NCBI GenBank assembly: GCA_031261765.1 | Contig: JAISJA010000072.1 | Coordinates: forward strand, 1-9,391 | Length of the DNA: 9,391 nt | Reading direction: 5' to 3' | Origin: Coriobacteriales bacterium | Lineage (GTDB): Bacteria > Actinomycetota > Coriobacteriia > Coriobacteriales > UBA8131 | Shown here: positions 1-6,095 of the stretch, piece by piece | Numbering within the stretch: the first letter of the stretch is position 1 | Layout of the letters: each line of letters starts with the position of its first letter | Notes under the pieces: generated by a model | Databases searched by the model: none | Told to the model about the DNA's origin: nothing | What the model saw: the letters and a program-made list of their open reading frames with translations, nothing else | Program-made: the position numbers and the translations under genes

Positions 1-2469
1 GTGCTTTGCGACCGCATGGGGCCGAAAGGCCACAAGGCCATACAGATGCATTACCATCCAAAGCGCATAAACCACGCGTTAAAGCGTGTAGGTGAACGTG
101 GGGAAGACAAATGGGAACAGATTCCATATGACCAGGCTTTAGACGAGATTGCGGCGAAACTCGCTGAGATAAAGGAGAAATACGGGCCGGAGTCGCTTGT
201 CGCAAGCGAGGGCACGTACCGTTCGGACCACTTATGGGCGCGCACGAGGTTCTTCAACCTGTTTGGCAACCCAGGCAACATAGTGGACCCGGGCACGGTT
301 TGCTGGTGTTGGAACTACACGATCAACATGTCCATGACGGGCTGGCCCATAGAGGGCGCGGCGCCAACGACGCCCATGCAAACGGGCACGTTCGTCGCGT
401 GGGGCAAACGCGTGTCAGAGAGCTTCGCACCGCAGGCAAGCGTATGGCGCTCTTATCTTGCGGCGCTTAACCGCGATGGCGAGAAGCCCAAGATGATAGT
501 CATAGACCCAACCTGCACCACGCAGTCCACGATGGCAGACCAATGGCTTGCCATATATCCCGGCACCGACACGGCGCTTGCCATGGGTTGGATCAACTAT
601 ATACTGCAAGAGAAACTTTACCAGGAGCAGTTCTTGAAGGATTGGTCCAACTGCGTGTTTTTGGTGAACAAGGACACGAACAAGATAGTGCGCGGCGACG
701 AGTTCTCCAAAGACGGCGCGCATGACGAGTTCATCGCATGGAACGAGAAGACGGGCGCGCCCGCGCTTTGGAACTCTGACGAGAACCATTGGTACGACGC
801 CGAGGTGGCGCCATCGCTTGAAGGCGAGCATGATATTAAGCTAGTAGATGGTAAGACCATAAAGTGCTGCACGGTGTTCGACAAACTTAAGGAGCGCGCG
901 GCCCAATACCCGCTTGAGGAAGTATCTAAGATAACCGGCATACCGGTAACGCAGATACGCGACTCGGCGCGCACGTATGCCACTAACGGCCCCGCATACA
1001 TAGCGTGGGGCATAGGCGGCGGTGACCAGGAAGGCTACAACGCCACGTATTCAGCGGTCGCGAAGACCGTGCTGCGCATCATAACCGGCAACATAGACAA
1101 CCCCGGCGGCGAGTACATAGGCGAGCCCGGTCCCGTGCCGGAGCCAGGCGTTGGCAAGACCTTCCCAATGCGCGACAGCGAACTTGAGCTTTCAGAGATG
1201 CTGCCCGACGACGTTAAGGAGAAGTTCATAGGTAACGACCAGTTCAGGGTAATGAGCTGGAAGGGCTTTGGTCCTATCGACAAATGCTACCGTAAGATGT
1301 TCGACATACCGCGCCCGATGCTGCACCAGATGCTCTGCGCGCCGCCGCTTGTATGGGACGCCATAGAGAAGGGCGAGCCGTATCCGGTTAAGGCCATGAT
1401 ATGCTGGAGCTCCAACCCAATGGCATGGGCCCCCAATTTAAAGCACGTGTACAAGGTACTTAAGAAACTTGAGCTTTTGGTAGTGGTGGAGTACTGGAAG
1501 ACCCCAACGGCGGCGTTGGCGGACTACATAATGCCCGCTTGCGACTCGCTTGAGCGCCCGATGGCCGGGACCCTTGAAGACTCCACTGACTTCTCGGTAT
1601 ACGGCGACCGCGGCTGCAAACCCGTTGGTGACCGCCACATGGACTATGACTTCTTCCGCGGACTTGGCGTCCGCCTTGGTCAAGAGGAATATTGGCCATG
1701 GAAGACATATGAAGAGGTCGTCGAGCACCGTATAGAGCGCGTACCTGACCTTGACTACACGAAGGCCGTAGAGACCGGTATGTACTTCCCCAGCCCGCAA
1801 CGCTGTTACAAGTATGGTGAGACACTGCCAAACGGCCAGATAAAGGGCTTCGCCACGACGTCGCGCAAGCTTGAGCTATGGAGCACGTTGCTGGAGGACC
1901 TGGACTATGATCCGCTACCGTTCTACAGGGAGCTTCCGGAGACCCCGCTTTCCAACCCGGAGCTCGCGAAGGAATACCCAATGCGTCTGACGATAGGCGG
2001 ACGCATATCAACCCTGTACCACTCAGAGCAGCGCGTACCGGGACAGGGAACGCGTTCAATGTGGCCGTGGCCTACCGTGCAGATACATATAGAGGACGCG
2101 CGCAAGTATGGCATACGCCCCGGCGATTGGGTATGGATAGAGACACCGCGCGGACGCATACGCCAGAAGGCGCAGGTAGACATGGGCATAGTGAAAGGCG
2201 TAGTGCAGGCACAACCCAGCTGGTGGTATCCGGAGCTTCCGGCCGAGGAACCATGGAGCCAGGGCGTGTTCGACTGCGGCGGCAACGTGTTAACGGACGA
2301 TAGCATAGAGTCGCTTGACCCGGCAACGGCCAACTGGATAACGCGCGGCCTGTTATGCAAGATATATCCGTGCATAGACCCGGCGGACCGCACCGACCAG
2401 GAAGTCACCGGCGAGGACCTTGCCACCGGCAAGTCGTACTTCAACGGACTGTATGACAAGCTTGGTTAA
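1..2469 (+). CDS. Molybdopterin (bis-MGD) oxidoreductase catalytic subunit, DMSO reductase family, 5'-truncated
   Basis: Catalytic subunit of a Mo- or W-bis-MGD enzyme; 822 residues are visible. The reading frame is open to base 1. Cys3, within VLCDR, looks like the last ligand of the usual N-terminal [4Fe-4S] motif, so the first GTG is probably an internal valine and the N-terminus (any Tat signal and three more cysteines) is outside. Seen in order: LKRVGERG (28-34), YGPESL (61-66), a CWC motif at 101-103 where the Mo/W-ligating Cys is expected, MADQWL (178-183) with PGTDTAL (187-193), an insertion at about 217-300, PYPVKA (460-465), TPTAALADYIMP and LERP (about 501-520), and the MGD-binding C-terminal domain from about 660 (RPGDWVWIETPRGRIR). 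The layout resembles acetylene hydratase and gut catechol dehydroxylases, from memory of those families. The substrate cannot be deduced. The Fe-S gene downstream is its likely redox partner; no NrfD-type membrane anchor is visible. Confidence 0.9.
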   Translation: MLCDRMGPKGHKAIQMHYHPKRINHALKRVGERGEDKWEQIPYDQALDEIAAKLAEIKEKYGPESLVASEGTYRSDHLWARTRFFNLFGNPGNIVDPGTVCWCWNYTINMSMTGWPIEGAAPTTPMQTGTFVAWGKRVSESFAPQASVWRSYLAALNRDGEKPKMIVIDPTCTTQSTMADQWLAIYPGTDTALAMGWINYILQEKLYQEQFLKDWSNCVFLVNKDTNKIVRGDEFSKDGAHDEFIAWNEKTGAPALWNSDENHWYDAEVAPSLEGEHDIKLVDGKTIKCCTVFDKLKERAAQYPLEEVSKITGIPVTQIRDSARTYATNGPAYIAWGIGGGDQEGYNATYSAVAKTVLRIITGNIDNPGGEYIGEPGPVPEPGVGKTFPMRDSELELSEMLPDDVKEKFIGNDQFRVMSWKGFGPIDKCYRKMFDIPRPMLHQMLCAPPLVWDAIEKGEPYPVKAMICWSSNPMAWAPNLKHVYKVLKKLELLVVVEYWKTPTAALADYIMPACDSLERPMAGTLEDSTDFSVYGDRGCKPVGDRHMDYDFFRGLGVRLGQEEYWPWKTYEEVVEHRIERVPDLDYTKAVETGMYFPSPQRCYKYGETLPNGQIKGFATTSRKLELWSTLLEDLDYDPLPFYRELPETPLSNPELAKEYPMRLTIGGRISTLYHSEQRVPGQGTRSMWPWPTVQIHIEDARKYGIRPGDWVWIETPRGRIRQKAQVDMGIVKGVVQAQPSWWYPELPAEEPWSQGVFDCGGNVLTDDSIESLDPATANWITRGLLCKIYPCIDPADRTDQEVTGEDLATGKSYFNGLYDKLG

Positions 2470-2471
2470 TA

Positions 2472-2777
2472 TTGTCTAGGCTACCTGAATTCGCACAGGG
2501 CCGCATCGGCACGGCACATATAGATGCGGCTTTGTGCATAGGGTGCACAAGGTGCATAGAGGCATGCCCCAAAGGCGACGGCACGCATAGCAGCAATTAC
2601 GTATTATTGGAAGTTGTCTCGAAGAACAACGAAAAGCATAAGGTTATAGTAAAGCACCCCGAGCACTGTTCGGGGTGCTACCTTTGCGTGAACGTGTGCC
2701 CAACGCGCGCCATTAAGATACATGACGAGAGGCCCGGGCATGATCAACCATTGCCAAGCGGGCCTCCAAGGCGGTAA
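2472..2777 (+). CDS. Small 2x[4Fe-4S] ferredoxin-like electron-transfer subunit
   Basis: A 101-residue protein with two complete CxxCxxCxxxCP motifs (Cys22/25/28/32 and Cys66/69/72/76), each expected to bind a [4Fe-4S] cluster. It lies 2 nt after the stop of the molybdopterin subunit on the same strand, so it most likely carries electrons to or from that enzyme. It is about half the size of DmsB-type subunits, which have four clusters. No signal peptide or membrane segment is seen, so any export would rely on its partner. The start is TTG: an in-frame TGA at 2454-2456 leaves no ATG or GTG before the first cluster. No clear Shine-Dalgarno precedes it, which fits coupling to the upstream stop. 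The Pro/Arg-rich tail after about residue 84 is encoded by two inverted repeats, so it may be shaped by RNA structure rather than protein function. Family call is firm; partner is inference. Confidence 0.88.
   Translation: MSRLPEFAQGRIGTAHIDAALCIGCTRCIEACPKGDGTHSSNYVLLEVVSKNNEKHKVIVKHPEHCSGCYLCVNVCPTRAIKIHDERPGHDQPLPSGPPRR
2729..2766. repeat. Inverted repeat in the 3' end of the Fe-S gene
   Basis: GAGGCCCG (2729-2736) is perfectly complementary to CGGGCCTC (2759-2766). GGCA (2737-2740) can pair with TGCC (2752-2755) to extend the stem, leaving a 3-nt bulge and an 11-nt loop. It lies wholly inside the coding sequence just before the stop codon. It could form in transcripts of either strand and may take part in 3'-end formation of the convergent genes. 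No T-run follows on either strand. Confidence 0.6.
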
Positions 2778-2787
2778 ATCTGCCTTG
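2767..2787. terminator. Candidate bidirectional hairpin between convergent stop codons
   Basis: CAAGGC (2767-2772) pairs with GCCTTG (2782-2787). Adding one G-T and one G-C pair leaves a 5-nt loop TAAAT. The hairpin contains the Fe-S gene's TAA (2775-2777) and ends at the base before the LuxR gene's stop, read on the other strand. Position and symmetry suggest a shared 3'-end structure for two converging transcripts. Neither side carries the U-tract of a classical intrinsic terminator, so termination is an inference. Confidence 0.4.
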
Positions 2788-4392
2788 TCAGTCCGCTTGC
2801 GTGTCTACAAGGTCTATTAACTCTTGTTGCGAATGTATGTCAAGCTTGTGATAGATGTTATACATGTGGGTCTTCACGGTATGGCCGGACACCACAAGCT
2901 GTTCTTCTATGAACGCGCTGTTGCGTCCCCTGGCTAACAGCGAGAACACCTCCGTCTCACGCGGAGAGAGCTTGAACTCCTGCGCCACCTCGTTTACTTT
3001 CTCTTCCCATCGGTCTTCCACGGAAGCCTGGTCAAGTTCCTTCTGCACCTGTGTATACGTATATATGCGCTTGGCTGCCAGGTATATGGCTATGCCGCAA
3101 AGTATAAGGGTGGCAAACAAATCTGACAACGACGTGTTTGGATTGCCGGCCTGGTCTATACACGCCAAACCAAGCACCCAGCCTATAAGCTCTGCAAACG
3201 TAAGCACTACCAGGAACGTTGGCACGGCGCCGCCGCCAAGCAGTTTCTTATCAAACACGTCAGACGAGAAGCTAAGCCACTGTATCTCGCGATAGAACAG
3301 ATACGCCGCGACTATAACAGAAGCACACAGGACATGCTGCTCTAAAGGCACAACGGACACGAAACACAAGGCGATGATTATGACGACGGAGGCCAGCTGC
3401 GTGAACACATAGTATCTTTTGTGGGTGTCCTTGAACAAGAACGTATACACGATCAACACTATGGCCATGCCGGTAAGGGCCAGCGACGGCGCGTAAAAAG
3501 AATCTATAGTAGCCGAGAAGTTCATGCATATGGAGCAGCAGATACCATACGCTATGCCAAAAACGAATACTCCCGCCAGATAAGGGATGAGGCCTTTGAA
3601 GTCTCCCCAATACTTCTTGTTCACTGTCCTGGACGCGGTTATGATGTTGTCCTCCAAGTCCTGTGCGCTCGCGTTAGCGCTACTACGGGCTGACGTGGCC
3701 TGCCCGTCTTCTGCGGATGCACCATCAACCGAGCCGTCATCCAAAGCACGCGCCTCGCGCTTATCGGCCTTAAGCAACGATACATAGCAAGTACCCAGAC
3801 ATACACCGGCCGCAATGGGCAGCACCAACGAGGAGGCCAGGCGTAGTATACCGGAGTCGAAATTAGACACAAGCAGGTATACGAGCACTGACAACAGCAT
3901 GCTTAGCACTATCCATACCTGGCTTCGCTTGTTTTGGTGATAGCCGCGCGTCACTATCTCTATCATCTGCATTTCCAGGACGCCCATGCCAAGCCCGGAT
4001 ACGAACCAGCATATAACGGTATTTGGATACGCAAGCGATATGTCACAGAAGGTTGCCAGCACGGGAAACGCGTTGCATACTGCCGCGATGACGGCTATTA
4101 TCGCGGTTGGCGCCAGCCCTATAACGTACCTTGCCTGCTTGGGGAACAGCGCCGAGGCAAGCAATACTAAGAAACACGCCGAGAACCACGTGATGACCAG
4201 CACCATATATCCATATACGTCGCTGCTTGACCGTGGGTTCAACACGTTTGAGAACATAACGTAGAAAACCCATGCCCAGAACATGATTGAACCTATGATT
4301 GTGCCAGCCTGGAACCAGCCTTTATATGCGAGGCTATTTATATGTGAAGAAAACGCACTGCCAGCATCGGTTTTTTGCGTTGCCTGAGGCAT
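2788..4392 (-). CDS. Membrane-embedded LuxR-family transcriptional regulator (12-TM domain + C-terminal HTH)
   Basis: A 534-residue protein with two parts. Residues about 27-442 hold roughly twelve hydrophobic segments in a 6+6 layout. A charged Ala/Ser/Asp-rich loop (about 208-265) lies between the halves, as in MFS-like proteins. Residues about 475-530 form a LuxR/GerE helix-turn-helix: LSPRETEVFSLLARGR, then the recognition helix around VSGHTVKTHMYNIYHKL and LDIHSQQELI. The expected role is a one-component membrane sensor that binds a small molecule and controls transcription. Eggerthellaceae carry many such regulators beside molybdopterin reductases, so the convergent oxidoreductase/Fe-S pair is a reasonable target (inference). 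The ATG start is 31 nt after the Veg stop on the same strand, with only a weak ribosome site (GTGGAT region) and no convincing promoter of its own in between, so transcription may continue from the Veg promoter. The ligand is unknown. Confidence 0.9.
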   Translation of the reverse strand: MPQATQKTDAGSAFSSHINSLAYKGWFQAGTIIGSIMFWAWVFYVMFSNVLNPRSSSDVYGYMVLVITWFSACFLVLLASALFPKQARYVIGLAPTAIIAVIAAVCNAFPVLATFCDISLAYPNTVICWFVSGLGMGVLEMQMIEIVTRGYHQNKRSQVWIVLSMLLSVLVYLLVSNFDSGILRLASSLVLPIAAGVCLGTCYVSLLKADKREARALDDGSVDGASAEDGQATSARSSANASAQDLEDNIITASRTVNKKYWGDFKGLIPYLAGVFVFGIAYGICCSICMNFSATIDSFYAPSLALTGMAIVLIVYTFLFKDTHKRYYVFTQLASVVIIIALCFVSVVPLEQHVLCASVIVAAYLFYREIQWLSFSSDVFDKKLLGGGAVPTFLVVLTFAELIGWVLGLACIDQAGNPNTSLSDLFATLILCGIAIYLAAKRIYTYTQVQKELDQASVEDRWEEKVNEVAQEFKLSPRETEVFSLLARGRNSAFIEEQLVVSGHTVKTHMYNIYHKLDIHSQQELIDLVDTQAD

Positions 4393-4423
4393 AGTTTTTT
4401 ATCCACATCCCCCACATGTCCGT

Positions 4424-4720
4424 CTATACCCTGGCGCAAACAGGAAAAAGAAGCTGCCCGGAATCTATGTCGCTTAGCTCTACCATGCCCGTTAGTATGT
4501 CCGCATACTCATATGACGCACGCGATATCTTACCGCGGCGCTTCTCAAGTTCCATTATAAAGTGATGGGGATGGGCTTGGACTAAATCGCCTTCGCATTC
4601 AAGTACTCTGGAACGCCCCAGATTAGCATGTAATTTGATTCTACTTCCAACTACTTCCGTTAACTTCGCTCTAATGCTCTCGATAGTTATCACAGGCGTT
4701 GCCTCTTCTGTAAAGTCCAT
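4424..4720 (-). CDS. veg: Veg-family small protein
   Basis: A 98-residue protein. The block from SIRAKL to MVELSD, with GSRIKLHANLGRSR in the first half and SYEYADILTGMVEL in the second, matches the Veg family. Bacillus subtilis Veg (about 86 residues, recalled from memory) has closely similar LKANGGRRK and SYSYADILTETVEL segments. Veg is known in Bacillus as a highly expressed small protein linked to biofilm gene control; its role in actinobacteria is unknown to me. The ATG at 4720 is chosen because AGGAG lies 11 nt upstream. An alternative ATG at 4759 has no ribosome site and falls between the -10 box and the expected transcription start. No signal peptide or membrane segment is present. 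In Bacillus veg lies near rsmA; here it follows rsmI, another 16S rRNA methyltransferase gene. Confidence 0.82.
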   Translation of the reverse strand: MDFTEEATPVITIESIRAKLTEVVGSRIKLHANLGRSRVLECEGDLVQAHPHHFIMELEKRRGKISRASYEYADILTGMVELSDIDSGQLLFPVCARV

Positions 4721-4731
4721 ATATAATCTTG

Positions 4732-4736
4732 CTCCT
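4732..4736 (-). promoter_or_regulatory. Shine-Dalgarno sequence of veg
   Basis: AGGAG on the minus strand, 11 nt before the ATG at 4718-4720. This is slightly long spacing, but it is the clearest ribosome-binding site among the starts I examined, and it decides the start in favour of the shorter protein. Confidence 0.7.
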
Positions 4737-4761
4737 GAAAAATACACATTACCACACATCT

Positions 4762-4790
4762 ACTATAACACATTATGCAGCACTTATCAA
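4762..4790 (-). promoter_or_regulatory. Sigma-70-type promoter for veg (and possibly the LuxR gene)
   Basis: On the minus strand TTGATA (4785-4790) is separated by exactly 17 nt from TATAGT (4762-4767). Each hexamer matches the consensus at 5 of 6 positions. TG one base before the -10 box adds an extended -10 element. The -35 box overlaps the last codons of the folK-rsmI fusion and the spacer contains its stop codon. Transcription would begin near 4755, giving a leader of about 35 nt before the veg ATG. The promoter would let veg be expressed independently of the ftsH-fol operon. Confidence 0.75.
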
Positions 4791-6095
4791 TAGTACTATC
4801 TCCCCTTTTACGGTACGACCGTCTTGCGTCCGCTCTGCTATCACCCGCGCGACCTCGCTGGCGCTACCATGTATGACCTCCTCGTGTAACTTAGTGAGCT
4901 CACGCGCTATTACGACTTCGCGCTCGTTTCCGTTTACATTGGCTGCGCCGGCAAGGCATTTCGCTATGACCGGCATGCTTTTGTGTATGCGGTGCGGCGA
5001 CTCGTAGAATACAAGCACGGTGTCCTTAAGGCCGGCAACGGCGTTAAGCGCCCTTTCTATCTTGGGTGGCGTCCTTGGCAGGAAGCCGCCAAAATAGAAC
5101 CCCGGCGCCTCAAGCCCGCTTGCCACAAGCGCGGTAGTAACGGCGCTTGCCCCTGGCAGCACGTCTATGCTCAAACCCGCCTGGCGCGCTTGGGACACAA
5201 GGTAAAGTCCCGGGTCGCTTATGCCCGGCATACCCGCGTCGGTGGCGTACGCTATGCGCTTGCCTTCCCGCATCTCGTCCAGTATCTGCGGCGTCATATG
5301 CCTTATGGTGTTCTCGTCACAGCGCTTAAGCGGGGTATGTATGTCATAACGCGAAAGCAGCTTGCGCGTAACGCGCGTGTCCTCGGCATATATGACGTCT
5401 GATTCCTTGAACGCGTCTATGACGCGCAGCGTCATGTCGCGCATGTTGCCTATGGGCGTGGCGCATATATACAACGTACCGTTAGCCTGTCTGGCGGCGG
5501 ACGTGATGGCGGCCTGGCTGGCGGCGGATGCGGCGGCGACCTGCGTGGCGGCGACGTCTAAAACGGACTTCCCAACCTTCACGCGCTCGCGCGTAACGCG
5601 CGTACCGTCTGCAAACACCATATGCGGCGCTATCTCCAACAAAGGCGACACCACGAAGTCACGCTCCAGCGCCAGCGGATGCGGCAATACCAGTGCGCGC
5701 TTGCCTGGTTTTGCCAATACGTCATCTAGCTTATCTTCACTGCACACGACACCTTCGTAGTCTATTATGTCCAGGTCCAGCGTACGCGGACCATTGTCTA
5801 TGGCGCCTTCACCGCGGTCACGCATGAAGTCGTTCTCTATATATTGCAACAGGCGCAACACGTCTGCCGGCGCAAGAGTGGTATGCGCCTGCAGCACGGC
5901 GTTCGCGAACTTTGGTTGCTCGGTCTCGTATGCGGGCTCTGAGGTATATATGCCGCTCATGGAAGTGACGTCTATACTGTACGCGCCGTCTATCGCGTCG
6001 CGCGCCGCGTATAACGTATGGGCGCTGTCGCCTGCCACGGACGGCAGGTTGGAGCCCAGGGCTATGTATACTTTCCTTACCGGTCGTGAAGCCAT
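4773..6095 (-). CDS. folK-rsmI: Fusion of FolK (HPPK) and RsmI (16S rRNA C1402 2'-O-methyltransferase)
   Basis: One 440-residue frame encodes two enzymes. Residues about 7-165 are 6-hydroxymethyl-7,8-dihydropterin pyrophosphokinase: YIALGSN (10-16), the signature NGPRTLDLDI (101-110) with its two Mg-binding aspartates, and LPHPLALERDFVVSPLLEIAP (137-157). Residues about 206-440 are a full RsmI, an SAM-dependent tetrapyrrole-methylase-fold enzyme: TPIGNMRDMTLR (213-224), AEDTR (237-241), TDAGMPGISDPG (285-296), LPGASAV (313-319), FYESPHR (363-369), ARELTKLHEE (397-406) and KGEIVLLI (430-437). The link (about 172-205) is alanine-rich and internally repeated. It has no ATG and no ribosome site, so separate translation of RsmI is not apparent. 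The start ATG directly follows the folP stop (TAG then ATG), with AGGGA just upstream. FolK acts just before FolP; RsmI acts on the ribosome decoding centre, so the two activities share no pathway. Both domains look intact. Confidence 0.93.
   Translation of the reverse strand: MASRPVRKVYIALGSNLPSVAGDSAHTLYAARDAIDGAYSIDVTSMSGIYTSEPAYETEQPKFANAVLQAHTTLAPADVLRLLQYIENDFMRDRGEGAIDNGPRTLDLDIIDYEGVVCSEDKLDDVLAKPGKRALVLPHPLALERDFVVSPLLEIAPHMVFADGTRVTRERVKVGKSVLDVAATQVAAASAASQAAITSAARQANGTLYICATPIGNMRDMTLRVIDAFKESDVIYAEDTRVTRKLLSRYDIHTPLKRCDENTIRHMTPQILDEMREGKRIAYATDAGMPGISDPGLYLVSQARQAGLSIDVLPGASAVTTALVASGLEAPGFYFGGFLPRTPPKIERALNAVAGLKDTVLVFYESPHRIHKSMPVIAKCLAGAANVNGNEREVVIARELTKLHEEVIHGSASEVARVIAERTQDGRTVKGEIVLLISAA
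5491..5528. repeat. In-frame direct repeat in the FolK-RsmI linker
   Basis: The 11-mer CTGGCGGCGGA occurs at 5491-5501 and again at 5518-5528, a period of 27 nt or nine codons. The protein shows the same pattern, SAASQAAIT (190-198) followed by SAARQANGT (199-207). This suggests the linker grew by an in-frame duplication. Confidence 0.75.

Noticed and set aside
1..3. GTG as the start of the molybdopterin subunit
   Set aside because: The third residue appears to be the fourth cysteine of the N-terminal [4Fe-4S] motif, so earlier residues must lie outside the window.
1460..2059. 199-codon antisense frame within the oxidoreductase gene
   Set aside because: The protein is low-complexity, without recognisable motifs, and lies wholly opposite a well-supported coding region.
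4393..4423. Terminator between veg and the LuxR gene
   Set aside because: Only a short ACATGT palindrome and a TGTGG direct repeat are present. No stable stem precedes a T-run in the transcribed direction.
4423..4460. Separate promoter for the LuxR gene (TATAGA at the veg stop on the minus strand)
   Set aside because: At 17-nt spacing the -35 position reads TCTTTT, a poor match. The -10-like box alone is not enough.
4721..4759. Upstream ATG giving Veg a 13-residue N-terminal extension
   Set aside because: No Shine-Dalgarno precedes it, and it lies between the -10 box and the predicted transcription start. The ATG at 4720 has AGGAG upstream.
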